64,000 nucleotides of DNA. Source: Lentzea flava (GTDB taxonomy: Bacteria; Actinomycetota; Actinomycetes; Mycobacteriales; Pseudonocardiaceae). The notes below the pieces were generated by a model, which worked only from the letters and a program-made list of their open reading frames with translations, was not told the DNA's origin and ran no database searches. The DNA is taken from contig NZ_BMRE01000001.1 of assembly GCF_014648475.1 (NCBI RefSeq), positions 372,001-436,000 of the forward strand, written 5' to 3'. Every line of letters begins with the position of its first letter. The stretch's first letter is position 1. This document shows, one piece after another, positions 16,410 to 25,353 of the stretch. Both the position numbers and the translations under genes were made by a program.

Positions 16410-18121
16410 GCCGCACCTCCTGGCAGGGTCCAGCGCTGGTTCGTGCCGCCGTGGCAGGTCCAGAGGATGAGCTGGGTGCCGTCCGCCGAGCTGCCGCCGT
16501 TGGCGTCCAGGCACTTGTTCGCCTGCTGGTTGACCAGTGAGCCGTTCGCGCCGGGCGTCCAGTTCTGCGAGCCGCTGCCGTTGCACGTCATCAGCTGCAC
16601 CTGCGCGCCGTTGGCAGTGCTGCCGCCGGCGACGCCCATGCACTTGTTGAGGGCCCGCAACGTGGTCCCGCTGACCGTCCACTGTTGACCCGCGTTGGTG
16701 TTGCAGGTCCACAGCTGGATCTTCGTGCCGTCCGCGCTGCTGCCCCCCGCGACGTCGACGCACTTGCCGGAGCCGCCGGTGATCCGCCCGGTGCGCGGGA
16801 CCGTGCCGCCGAGCTCCTTGATCCGGACGTTGCGGAACGACACGTCGTCACCGGGACCGTGGTTCTGCAGGGCGATGTGCCCCGAGGTGAGCGATCTCGC
16901 CGGGTCGGTGTTGGTGAAGTCGTTGATCTTCACGCCGTTCAGGAACACCTGGAGGCGTTCGCCCTCGACGAGCAGCTCGTAGGTGTTCCACTCGCCGGGC
17001 GGGTTCAGCGCGGCGTCCCTGGCGGCGATGTCCGGGGCCTTGACCCCGTAGATCGCCCCCGTGGTCTTGTCCGCGGTGTCGGTCGCGTCGATCTGGACCT
17101 CGTACCCGCTGGTGAGAGCCGAGTCCGGGGTGCTCCCCGCCGGGAACCCGAGCACCACACCGGAGTTGTCGTCCCCCGGCATCCGCCAGTCCAGCTTGAG
17201 CGAGTAGGACCGGAACTCCTTGGCGCTGTACCACAGCATGCCCATGCCGTCGAACGACGTCAGCGTGGCGTCGCTGTTGGTGAACCCGCCGGGGCCCGCC
17301 TGCGTCCACCCGGTCGTCGACCCGTTGTAGAGGGTGGTGTAGCCGGTCTCCGGGCGGCAGTCGGCCTTCGTCCTGTTCGCCGCGTACCGGATGCCGCCGA
17401 GGATCATCGTGCGGAAGGCCGGATCGGCGTAGCTCTCCTTCGTGTGACCGAGGCCGGTGTAGAAGGAGCGTCCGCTCGCCATGGGCTTGCACCACGTGAT
17501 CGGGTGGTCGGCGCCCATCGTGCCGCCCGAGTACGTCGATTCATCCAAAGTGGACAAAACACGGACGTTGGCTCGCGGGTTGGCGCGGTAGTTGTACAGC
17601 TCGTCCGTGCGCACCCAGGCCGGGGAGAGGTGCGCGGTGGCGGCGTGCGCACGGTTCTCCGTCCGGACCGTCGCCTGCTGGATCGCCGGGTGCGACGCGA
17701 AGTACGCGCCCACCAGCTCGCCGTAGAACGGCCAGTCGTACTCGGTGTCGGCCGCCGAGTGGATCCCCACGTAACCGCCGCCGCCGCGGACGTAGGACTC
17801 GAAAGCGCTCTGCTGGGTGGCGTTCAGCACGTCACCCGTGGTGCTGAGGAACACCACGGCCTCGTACTGCGCGAGGTTCGCGGTCGTGAACTGCGCCGCG
17901 TCCTCGGTGGCGGTCACCGTGAAGTTGTTGGCGGCGCCCAGGTCGCGGATCATCTGGATGCCGTTGGGGATCGAGTCGTGCCGGAAACCGGCGGTCTTGG
18001 AGAACACCAGCACGTCGTACGGCGCGTCCGCGGCCGCCGCCGGTGGTGCGGCAGCGACCCCGCCCACGACGAGCGCCGCGGCGGCGACGCTGAGCGCCCG
18101 TCGCCAAGCCTGGTAGGTCAT
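16406..18121 (-). CDS. Secreted ThuA-DUF1080 (3-keto-glycoside hydrolase)-ricin B protein
   Basis: In this 571-residue protein a signal peptide (1-31) precedes a ThuA domain at about 33-260 (VLVFSKTAGFRHDSIPNG, GGGGYVGIHSAADTEYDW). A DUF1080/3-keto-disaccharide hydrolase domain, a concanavalin-like sandwich, follows at about 262-440 (DWRMPGDDNSGVVLGFP, PPGEWNTYELLVEGERLQV), and then ricin B at about 445-571. DUF1080 enzymes break the glycosidic bond after the sugar has been oxidised at C3. This fits neighbouring Gfo/Idh, TIM-barrel and dehydrogenase genes and suggests oxidative glycoside cleavage outside the cell. It overlaps the GH54 gene and sits 37 bases after the sugar dehydrogenase gene. 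Confidence 0.92.
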   Translation of the reverse strand: MTYQAWRRALSVAAAALVVGGVAAAPPAAAADAPYDVLVFSKTAGFRHDSIPNGIQMIRDLGAANNFTVTATEDAAQFTTANLAQYEAVVFLSTTGDVLNATQQSAFESYVRGGGGYVGIHSAADTEYDWPFYGELVGAYFASHPAIQQATVRTENRAHAATAHLSPAWVRTDELYNYRANPRANVRVLSTLDESTYSGGTMGADHPITWCKPMASGRSFYTGLGHTKESYADPAFRTMILGGIRYAANRTKADCRPETGYTTLYNGSTTGWTQAGPGGFTNSDATLTSFDGMGMLWYSAKEFRSYSLKLDWRMPGDDNSGVVLGFPAGSTPDSALTSGYEVQIDATDTADKTTGAIYGVKAPDIAARDAALNPPGEWNTYELLVEGERLQVFLNGVKINDFTNTDPARSLTSGHIALQNHGPGDDVSFRNVRIKELGGTVPRTGRITGGSGKCVDVAGGSSADGTKIQLWTCNTNAGQQWTVSGTTLRALNKCMGVAGGSTANGAQVQLMTCNGSGSQNWTPGANGSLVNQQANKCLDANGGSSADGTQLILWTCHGGTNQRWTLPGGAA

Positions 18122-18158
18122 CTGATCCTCCTTGGTGTCGAAGCACGCGGCGGAGTCG

Positions 18159-20993
18159 TCATGGCAGCGTCCAGCGCTGGTTGGTGCCGCCGTGGCAGGT
18201 CCAGATGATCAGCACGGTGCCGTTGGCGGTCCCGGCGCCGTTGGCGTCGAGGCACTTGCCGGACTTCGTGTTGACCACGGAACCGTTGGCGCCGGCAGAC
18301 CAGTTCTGGCTCGTGGCGCCGTTGCAGGTCCCCAGCTGCACGGCGCCACCGTCGGCAGTGCCGCCGTTCGCGACGTCCATGCACTTGCCCAGCGCACGCA
18401 ACGTGGTCCCGTTGACCGTCCACTGCTGGTTCGCGCCGCCGTTGCACGTGTAGAGCTGGATCCGGGTGCCGTCGGCACTGCTGCCGCCGGTGACGTCGGC
18501 GCACTTGCCGGACGCCGCCCCCGTGATCGGCCCGGTGCGGCCGCCACCGGTGGACGTGTCGAACGTGAAGGCGTCCACGTCGAACAGGTAGCCGGTGCCG
18601 CTGCCCGCGAACGTCAGGTACAGCCTGCCGGTGGTGGTCGGCACGTTCGTCAGCGCGGTGGAGACCTCGCGGAACGTGTCCCACCCGCCGGTCACCGGCA
18701 CGGTCAGCGTGGCCAGGGCCGGACCGGTCTGGGAACCGCTGCGCACCGTGATCGTGCCGCCCGCTCCCGCGGAGGACACGCGCGCGGTGAACCGGTTCGC
18801 GCCGGTGAGGTTGTAGTTGTCGAACGCGATCCAGTCGCCGTTGTGGATGTCGCCGACGGTGCGGCCGCCCTCGGCCGGCGTCTTGTCGAACAGGCCGGTG
18901 CCCGACTGCGTCGTGTAGTGCTCGGCCTGCCGGTGCCGGGGCTGGAGCACGTTCTGGGTGTGGGTGGTCGCGGGCGGCACGCCGTTCGCGCCCTTGTCGG
19001 TGTACTCGGCGTCGAAGACGGCGTAGATGTTCGCCGCCGTGTCGTGCTCGCCGTCGACCGGGATCTCGATGGTGCCCGAACAGCCGTTGCGCGAGGTGAT
19101 CTTGTGGGAGTGGCTGTCGTGGCCGAGGTGGTAGGACAACGTCACCTGCGCGCAGTCGATCGTCCCGTCCTCCGCGTCGGACACCGTGATCGTGTAGGGG
19201 ATGCTGTCGCCGAAGCTGAACAGGGTTCCGTTGACCGGGGTGTTCAACGTGACGACAGGTGCGGTGTTGCCGACGGTGATGATCACGTTGGTGCTGCCGG
19301 TGAGCCCGGCCGGATCTGTCACCGTGAGCGTGACGGTGTACTGGCCGTTGGCGGTGTAGGTGTGGCTCGGGTTCGCTGCCGTGGACGTGCTGCCGTCGCC
19401 GAAGTTCCACGAGTAGGTCAGCGCGCCGTTCTCCGGGTCGGAGGACCCCGCCGACGAGAAGTCCACGGTCAGCGGTGCGGCGCCGGACAGGCGGTTGGCG
19501 GAAGCGCGGGCCACCGGGGCGCGGTTGCCCGCCGGGCCGATGTACTCGATGCGGTAGAGCGCGGAGCTCGCGTCACCGTTGCCCCAGCCCGTGCCGTAGT
19601 CCAGCACGTAGAGCGCGCCGTCCGGGCCGAAGCTCGCGTCCATGACCTGGGTTCCGCGCCACGGGAAGTCACCGACCTGCCCCGGCGAACCGTCGGAGTT
19701 GACGTCGATGGTCTTGATCCAGCGCCGGCCGAACTCGGTCGCGAACACGTGCCCGTCCAGCGAGGCCGGGAACTTCACCGTCGACGGGTTGTTCGCGTCG
19801 TAGCGGTACACGGGCGCGCTCATCGGGGACTCCGACCCGCAGCCGAACGCGGCGAAGGAGCAGTTGTCGTACTTGATCCACGCCGGGCGCGCGGCGGGCA
19901 GGTTCGTCAGGCCGGTGTTGTTCGGCGAGTTGTTGACCGGCGCGGCGCAGTTGAACCGTGCGCCGGACGGGCCGGACGGGAACGTGAAGTCCACATAGGT
20001 CTCATTGGTGGTGTTCGTGCCCGTGCAGTACGGCCAGCCGTAGTTGCCCGCCGAGGTGATCCGGTTGAACTCCACCTGACCGGCAGGGCCGCGGTTGGGG
20101 TCGGTCGAGCCTGCGTCCGGTCCGTAGTCACCGAGGTAGATCGTGCCGGTGGCCTTGTCCACGTTGAACCGGAAGGGGTTGCGCAGGCCCATCGCGTAGA
20201 TCTCCGGCCGCGTCCTGGCCGTGCCGGGAGGGAACAGGTTGCCAGCGGGGATCGAGTAGGACCCGTCGGCGTTCACCTTGATCCGCAGCACCTTGCCGCG
20301 CAGGTCGTTGGTGTTGGCCGCGCTGCGTTGCGCGTCGTAGACGGGATTGCGGTTGGCGCGCTCGTCGATCGGGCTGTACCCGCTGGAGTCGAAGGGGTTG
20401 CTGTCGTCGCCCGTGGAGAGGTACAGGTTTCCGGCCGCGTCGAAGTCGATGTCCCCGCCGACGTGACAGCACATCCCCCGGTTCGTCTCCACCTCGAGCA
20501 CGGTCACCTGGCTCGCCATGTTGACCGTGAAGTCGGCGTTGAGGGTGAACCGGGCCAGCCGGTTGACCCCCTTCCACGCGGAGAAGTCGGTGCCGGTGGC
20601 CGGTGCGTCACCGCCCGGTGTCGACAACGGCGGCGCGTAGTAGAGGTAGATGTGGCGGTTGGTGGCGAAGCCGGGGTCCGCGGCGACGCCCTGCAGTCCT
20701 TCCTCGTCGTGGGTGTAGACGGGGATGTTGGCGATCACGCTCGTGGCACCGGCGGCCGTGGTGCGGCGCAGCGTGCCGTTGCGGGAGGTGTGCAGCACCG
20801 AGCGGTCGGGGAGCACGGTCATCGACATCGGCTCGCCCATCTCGGCGACGCCCTTGGCCAGTTCGACCTGCTGGAAGTCGGCGGGGTTGACGGTGTGGGC
20901 TGCGGCAGGGGGTGCTGTGGTGGCCGTGAGGGCCACGGCGCCGGCCACGGTCAGGAGCGCGGCGGAGAACACCGCGGTGAGTCGGTTTTTCAT
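18159..20993 (-). CDS. Secreted glucose/sorbosone-type sugar dehydrogenase with PKD, CBM6-like and ricin-B domains
   Basis: This 944-residue protein is ordered roughly: signal peptide 1-32; GSDH six-bladed propeller 35-490 (SMTVLPDRSVLHTSRNG, YLSTGDDSNPFDSSGY, MGLRNPFRFNV); PKD 495-585 (FGDGSTSTAANPSHTYTANG); an Ig-like linker; CBM6-like 695-815; ricin B 820-944. The propeller family usually needs PQQ and calcium to oxidise aldoses. The architecture repeats that of 8420-11914 minus its ThuA domain. The stop of a short upstream reading frame overlaps its ATG (ATGA), and a CebR-like palindrome lies upstream at 21224-21237. Confidence 0.92.
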   Translation of the reverse strand: MKNRLTAVFSAALLTVAGAVALTATTAPPAAAHTVNPADFQQVELAKGVAEMGEPMSMTVLPDRSVLHTSRNGTLRRTTAAGATSVIANIPVYTHDEEGLQGVAADPGFATNRHIYLYYAPPLSTPGGDAPATGTDFSAWKGVNRLARFTLNADFTVNMASQVTVLEVETNRGMCCHVGGDIDFDAAGNLYLSTGDDSNPFDSSGYSPIDERANRNPVYDAQRSAANTNDLRGKVLRIKVNADGSYSIPAGNLFPPGTARTRPEIYAMGLRNPFRFNVDKATGTIYLGDYGPDAGSTDPNRGPAGQVEFNRITSAGNYGWPYCTGTNTTNETYVDFTFPSGPSGARFNCAAPVNNSPNNTGLTNLPAARPAWIKYDNCSFAAFGCGSESPMSAPVYRYDANNPSTVKFPASLDGHVFATEFGRRWIKTIDVNSDGSPGQVGDFPWRGTQVMDASFGPDGALYVLDYGTGWGNGDASSALYRIEYIGPAGNRAPVARASANRLSGAAPLTVDFSSAGSSDPENGALTYSWNFGDGSTSTAANPSHTYTANGQYTVTLTVTDPAGLTGSTNVIITVGNTAPVVTLNTPVNGTLFSFGDSIPYTITVSDAEDGTIDCAQVTLSYHLGHDSHSHKITSRNGCSGTIEIPVDGEHDTAANIYAVFDAEYTDKGANGVPPATTHTQNVLQPRHRQAEHYTTQSGTGLFDKTPAEGGRTVGDIHNGDWIAFDNYNLTGANRFTARVSSAGAGGTITVRSGSQTGPALATLTVPVTGGWDTFREVSTALTNVPTTTGRLYLTFAGSGTGYLFDVDAFTFDTSTGGGRTGPITGAASGKCADVTGGSSADGTRIQLYTCNGGANQQWTVNGTTLRALGKCMDVANGGTADGGAVQLGTCNGATSQNWSAGANGSVVNTKSGKCLDANGAGTANGTVLIIWTCHGGTNQRWTLP

Positions 20994-21190
20994 GGCTGGT
21001 CAAACCTTCGGTCTCGGTGGCGCGCTGGTGCGGGGTTCGCTGCGGACGGTCGCGGAGCCGACACGTCGAGCTGGTCCGGGTCGGAGGTGGATCCGGCGCG
21101 TGCGTCACGGCGCCGGCCGAGACGGGCGAGAAGGCCGCGGAACGCGCGAAAACCCGGCGGCGGCGCCGGGGAGTGGAGGTACGAGGCCAT
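20990..21190 (-). CDS. Possible 66-residue leader protein, unknown
   Basis: An ATG at 21190 with a good ribosome site (AAGGA, 5-base spacing) opens a 66-codon frame rich in Arg, Pro and Ala, whose TGA overlaps the ATG of the sugar dehydrogenase gene as ATGA. It starts 33 bases downstream of the CebR-like palindrome. I recognise no domain. It may be a translated leader that couples translation to the large gene. The alternative is a chance frame in a 5' leader. Confidence 0.4.
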   Translation of the reverse strand: MASYLHSPAPPPGFRAFRGLLARLGRRRDARAGSTSDPDQLDVSAPRPSAANPAPARHRDRRFDQP

Positions 21191-21223
21191 GATCGTCCTT
21201 CTTCGTTGAAGGTCTACCGTTTC

Positions 21224-21237
21224 TGGGAGCGCTCCCA
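21224..21237. promoter_or_regulatory. CebR-like LacI-family operator
   Basis: The 14-base perfect palindrome TGGGAGCGCTCCCA equals the consensus reported for CebR, the cello-oligosaccharide-responsive LacI-family repressor of streptomycetes. It lies upstream of the 20993-18159 dehydrogenase gene. No LacI-family regulator is encoded in this window, so the cognate protein must be elsewhere. Confidence 0.65.
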
Positions 21238-21251
21238 GGTTGGTGCCGAAA

Positions 21252-21287
21252 TCGGCCCGCCCTCCCGTTGCCGGAAGTGCGGGCCGA
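21252..21287 (-). terminator. Probable terminator after the clan GH-A hydrolase gene
   Basis: TCGGCCCGC (21252-21260) pairs with GCGGGCCGA (21279-21287) around an 18-base loop, 7 bases beyond the stop at 21295. No T-run follows, as is common in actinomycetes. Confidence 0.45.
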
Positions 21288-21294
21288 AGTGGTG

Positions 21295-23118
21295 CTAGGT
21301 GGTCTGGCGGCCGGGCAGCCGCCAGATCTGGTTGAGCGGGCTGCCCTGGTTCACGGGGTTGCAGGGCCGCTGGTCGAGCAGGGCACCCGACGCGGTGGAG
21401 GCGCCGACGACCGCGACGCACTTGCCGCTGTGCCGGGCGACGAGCTGGAAGTCGGTGGGAGGGCTGCCCGCGTAGGTGACCTTCCGCAGGGTGAACTGCT
21501 GGTTGGCTCCACCGTTGCAGGTCCACTGGATGATCGCGGCACCGTCCGCTGTGGACACTCCGTTGACGTCCAGGCACTTGCCGGACTGCTGGTTGGTGAC
21601 CGTGAAGGTGTCGGCCACCCCGGTCACCGGGCTGAAGTTCCACCGCTGCTCGTCGGCGGTGCCGCAGGTGACCTGCTGCTGCCGGGTGCCGTCGGCGGTG
21701 CTGCGGCCGGGGTTGGTCAGGCAGGCTTGGGAGTGCTGGGCGACCGCGGTGGACGCGAAGGCCCCGCCAGGAGTGCCCGAAGGCGGCAGGACCGTGATGG
21801 TGAAGGACTCGTCGACGTTGGAGTGCGGCAGGTTCACCGTTGTGCCGTTGTTGTTCAGCGTCACGACCGTGTCGATGGCGGTCACCGGGCCAGAGACCGC
21901 TCCGCCGTTGTTGTACGGGATGCGCTCGGCCAGCACGCGCACCTGGTTGTTCCTCATCAGGCCTTCGACGGCGTCCAGGCGCCGCAGATTGACCGCGATG
22001 TTGCCCGTCGTGCGTCCGCCGCCGACGAGGATCTTGGCTTCACCCGGCGCTTTCGTCGCGAACCCGTCGTAGTTCTGGCTGGGTGTGACCGTGCTGATCT
22101 GACCGGTCTGCGAGCCGTAGAAGCGGTAGACCCACCACTCCCCCTTCGGCTGGTGTTGTCCCGCCGAGTTGTGCACGAGCAGGTTGCCGAGGTCGTTGTG
22201 CAGGTTGCCGCCGCTGGCCCAGTTGGCGCGCAGGCCGTCCGCGCCCGCCCGTTCCAGCCGCGAGATGTACCAGGAGCCGTCGCCGGGGTTCTGCTCGTTC
22301 GACGCGCCGTACTCGTTGATCTGGTACGGCCGCGGGTGCGGGATGCCGCGTGAGTCGAGGGTCTGGTTCGCCACCTGCACGTTCGACACGGGGTCACCCG
22401 GCAGGGAGTGCCAGCTGATGATGTCGGGCACGGTGTTGTTGGAGCGCACGAAGTCCAGGTACTGGGTCCACCAGCCCCCGGTCGACGGGGTGCACGCGCA
22501 GCTCGGCCCGACGATCAGGTGGGTCGGGAACTCCGCCCGGATGCGCTGGTAGGTGCGCCGCCACAGCTCGAAGTACTGGGACTGCGGGCGGTTCCAGAAG
22601 ATCGTGATGTTGGGCTCGTTCCAGAGGTCCCACTGGACGGGAACACCGGTGGCTCGCACGTCGGCGATCAGGCGGGTGAGGAAGTTGTCGTAGTCGGTCC
22701 AGTTGCCGTTGTCACCAGGGAAACGCGAGATGGCGTATCCGTCGGCGCCCCACAGGTCGTGGGGCAGCAACACGAACTCCCCGCCCAGTGAACGGGTCCG
22801 CAGCAGCTGGGCGCGGGTCGAGTTCCACCGCCGGTCGTACTTCCCGGACACCCAGCCGCCAGGACTGTCGAGCTGGGCGCCGCCCGCGCGCATGTACCGG
22901 AACTTCACGTCGCGGTAGAAGTTGTCCGCGGGCCCGGACGCGTTCTCCGTCATGCCGTAGATCCAGCCCGACGCCCGGTAGGTCGGAGCGCCGCCGCCCG
23001 TGGAGAAGTCGACGGCGATGGACTCGTCCGCCGCTCGCGCCGGCACGGCGAACGCGACGACGGACAGCAGGGCCGCGAGCAGCGACAGGACCGCTCGCTT
23101 CTTCGTGGTGGTGTTCAC
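21295..23118 (-). CDS. Secreted clan GH-A glycoside hydrolase (GH39-like) with ricin-B domain
   Basis: This 607-residue protein has a signal peptide at 1-29. The (beta/alpha)8 barrel, about 35-330, carries the clan GH-A acid/base motif WDLWNEP and a likely nucleophile Glu in YQINEYGASNEQ. A beta-sandwich accessory region follows to about 450, then ricin-B lectin at about 460-607. The motif spacing looks most like GH39, but I cannot assign the family or substrate with certainty. It lies 51 bases downstream of the inositol-3-phosphate synthase gene in the same direction, as the last gene of the unit that begins with the second sugar importer. Confidence 0.8.
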   Translation of the reverse strand: MNTTTKKRAVLSLLAALLSVVAFAVPARAADESIAVDFSTGGGAPTYRASGWIYGMTENASGPADNFYRDVKFRYMRAGGAQLDSPGGWVSGKYDRRWNSTRAQLLRTRSLGGEFVLLPHDLWGADGYAISRFPGDNGNWTDYDNFLTRLIADVRATGVPVQWDLWNEPNITIFWNRPQSQYFELWRRTYQRIRAEFPTHLIVGPSCACTPSTGGWWTQYLDFVRSNNTVPDIISWHSLPGDPVSNVQVANQTLDSRGIPHPRPYQINEYGASNEQNPGDGSWYISRLERAGADGLRANWASGGNLHNDLGNLLVHNSAGQHQPKGEWWVYRFYGSQTGQISTVTPSQNYDGFATKAPGEAKILVGGGRTTGNIAVNLRRLDAVEGLMRNNQVRVLAERIPYNNGGAVSGPVTAIDTVVTLNNNGTTVNLPHSNVDESFTITVLPPSGTPGGAFASTAVAQHSQACLTNPGRSTADGTRQQQVTCGTADEQRWNFSPVTGVADTFTVTNQQSGKCLDVNGVSTADGAAIIQWTCNGGANQQFTLRKVTYAGSPPTDFQLVARHSGKCVAVVGASTASGALLDQRPCNPVNQGSPLNQIWRLPGRQTT

Positions 23119-23169
23119 GCCTGCTCCTTCGCAGGGAAAGGTTGCGCAGCGGAGTCCAACCTGGCGGTG

Positions 23170-24315
23170 TCAGCGGGTGTTCAGGGTCCGGGCCCACTCG
23201 TGCAGTTCGCGGGCCTGTTCCGCGAGCCGGTGCTCGTCGCTGCCCAACGGGTCCTTGAAGAAGAAGCCAAGAGCCCCCTGGACACCCGCTCGGCCGGCGG
23301 CGTGGGCGGCGGCAACCAGGCGGGCGAGGTCGAGCACCAGCGGAGCGGCCAGCGACGAGTCCAGGCCGCTCCAGGTCAGTTGCAGTGACATCCGTGCGCC
23401 GAGAAACCCTTCGAACGACACGTGATCCCACGCGGTCTTCCGTTCGCCGAGATCGGGCACGTGGTCGATGTGCAGGGGCGCGGTGACGTCCTCACCGAGC
23501 AACGCCGCGAGTCCCCTGGCCTTGGACGCGAGCTTGCTGTCCGCGTGCGCCGGGTCCTGCAACGTGGCCCCGTCACCACCGCCGAGCAGGTTCGTGCCGG
23601 TCCACGACAGCACGCGCAGCGCCCGTGACGTGAACATCGGCGCGAGCGCCGCCCGCACCAGCGTCTCCCCCGTCTTGCCGTCCCGTCCCGCGTAGGGCAG
23701 TCCCTTCGAGCGCGCCAGCTCGTCCAGCGCGGGCAGCGCGACGCCCGTGGACGGCGTGAAGTCCACGAAGGCGCACCCCGCCTGGAAAGCGGCGTAGGCC
23801 ACGAGAGAACTCGGTGGCAGCACAGCGTTGCCCGGCACGGCGAGCGCTTTCTCCAGCTCCGCCAGCGAGTCGTGCGCGACCTGCATCGGTGGCTCGGTCG
23901 ACGCCACGTTCACCACCACGACGCGGGCCAGGTCGTGCCGGGCGCGGAACTCCGCGATGTCCCCGGCCAGCCGCCGGGCCGCGTCGGCCTGGCTGCCGGA
24001 CGACGCCGCCGGGTCGTAACCGGGCCGGATCTCCGCGTCCGCGGCGTCCAGCCCGCTCGCGATGCACCCCGTCACGTCGTACGGCAGCACGCCGTCGCGC
24101 ACCAGCGACTCGACCCGCTTCGCCAGTGGCGTGGTCACGATGTCGTGCCCGCCGACCACGAACGCGTCCCACGGCGGCAGGTCCGCGTCCAGCAGCTCGG
24201 TGACGCAGCCGACGGGCGGCACGAGACCCGCGCGCAACGCGAGCAGCCCGCTCACGGCGGTGGTCGCCACCGATCCCCTGGCACCGTTCAACCACAAGCC
24301 GATTCGTTCGGTCAC
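23170..24315 (-). CDS. Inositol-3-phosphate synthase family protein
   Basis: The 381-residue protein opens with the dinucleotide-binding segment GLWLNGARGSVATT and contains the family's later segments KTGETLVRAALAPMF (about 228-242) and LSWTGTNLLGGGDGATL (about 252-268). Known enzymes isomerise glucose-6-phosphate to 1L-myo-inositol-1-phosphate with NAD. This form is shorter than the eukaryotic enzyme. It lies in an operon with a TIM-barrel isomerase, a Gfo/Idh dehydrogenase and a sugar importer, so it may be a pathway-specific version rather than the housekeeping one. It ends 51 bases before the GH-A hydrolase gene. Confidence 0.88.
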   Translation of the reverse strand: MTERIGLWLNGARGSVATTAVSGLLALRAGLVPPVGCVTELLDADLPPWDAFVVGGHDIVTTPLAKRVESLVRDGVLPYDVTGCIASGLDAADAEIRPGYDPAASSGSQADAARRLAGDIAEFRARHDLARVVVVNVASTEPPMQVAHDSLAELEKALAVPGNAVLPPSSLVAYAAFQAGCAFVDFTPSTGVALPALDELARSKGLPYAGRDGKTGETLVRAALAPMFTSRALRVLSWTGTNLLGGGDGATLQDPAHADSKLASKARGLAALLGEDVTAPLHIDHVPDLGERKTAWDHVSFEGFLGARMSLQLTWSGLDSSLAAPLVLDLARLVAAAHAAGRAGVQGALGFFFKDPLGSDEHRLAEQARELHEWARTLNTR

Positions 24316-24330
24316 GGCCGTCTCCTCTCG

Positions 24331-25338
24331 TCAGCCGCCGGAGCTGAACGCGGCGTCGAACGAGGCCGACGGCGCGTCGAAAGCGTTGCGGCGCACGAAC
24401 TCCAGCGCCTCGGGTGCGCCGACGAGGCGGTCCATCCCGGCGTCCTCCCACTCGACGCTGATCGGACCGGAGTACCCGATGGTGTTGAGCATCCGGAACG
24501 ACTGCTCCCACGGCACGTCACCGCGGCCGGTGGACACGAAGTCCCAGCCGCGCCGAGGATCGGCCCACGGCAGGTGCGAGCCCATGCGGCCGTTGCGGCC
24601 GTTGCCGACCTGGCGCCGGGCGTCCTTGCAGTCGACGTGGTAGATCCGGTCGCGGAAGTCCCACAGGAACCCGACCGGGTCGAGGTCCTGCCAGACGAAG
24701 TGCGACGGGTCCCAGTTGAGGCCGAACGCCGGCCGGTGGCCGATCGCCTCCAGCGTCCGGACGGTCGTCCAGTAGTCGTAGGCGATCTCGGACGGGTGGA
24801 CCTCGTGCGCGAACCGGACTCCCACCTCGTCGAACACGTCCAGGATCGGGTTCCAGCGGTCCGCGAAGTCCTGGTAGCCGGCGTCGATCATGGACGTGGG
24901 CACCGGCGGGAACATCGCCACGGTCTTCCAGATCGAGGAGCCGGTGAACCCGACGACGGTGTCCGCGCCGAGCCTGGCCGCGGCCCGCGCGGTCGCCTTC
25001 ATCTCCTCGGCCGCCCGCTGCCGCACCCCCTCGGAATCACCGTCGCCCCAGTTCCTGGCGGACAGGATGCCCCGGTGCCGCTCGTCGATCGGGTCGTCGC
25101 AGACCGCCTGACCGGTGAGGTGGTTGGAGATCGTCCACACCTTGAGGTCGTGCTTGGCGAGGATCGCGAGCCGGTCCGCGACGTAGTCGTCGTCCTCGGC
25201 GGCCTGCCACGGGTCGAGGTGGTCGCCCCAGCAGGCGATCTCGAGGCCGTCGTAGCCCCACCCCGCGGCCAGCCGGGCGACCTCCTCGAACGGCAGATCG
25301 GCCCACTGGCCGGTGAACAACGTGATCGGGCGTGCCAT
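24331..25338 (-). CDS. Sugar phosphate isomerase/epimerase, TIM-barrel
   Basis: This 335-residue barrel protein of the xylose-isomerase/AP-endonuclease-2 family opens [20 protein letters not shown]. Candidate metal ligands are E in [10 protein letters not shown] and H in [12 protein letters not shown] in IYHVDCKDA and E in [11 protein letters not shown]. Relatives act on keto sugars and inositol derivatives. It sits 15 bases from both the inositol-phosphate synthase and the Gfo/Idh genes. It is only distantly similar to the other barrel protein at 11947-12798. The exact reaction is unknown; a 3-keto-sugar or keto-inositol substrate is inferred from neighbours. Confidence 0.88.
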   Translation of the reverse strand: MARPITLFTGQWADLPFEEVARLAAGWGYDGLEIACWGDHLDPWQAAEDDDYVADRLAILAKHDLKVWTISNHLTGQAVCDDPIDERHRGILSARNWGDGDSEGVRQRAAEEMKATARAAARLGADTVVGFTGSSIWKTVAMFPPVPTSMIDAGYQDFADRWNPILDVFDEVGVRFAHEVHPSEIAYDYWTTVRTLEAIGHRPAFGLNWDPSHFVWQDLDPVGFLWDFRDRIYHVDCKDARRQVGNGRNGRMGSHLPWADPRRGWDFVSTGRGDVPWEQSFRMLNTIGYSGPISVEWEDAGMDRLVGAPEALEFVRRNAFDAPSASFDAAFSSGG

Positions 25339-25353
25339 CTCGGTCTCTCCTCC

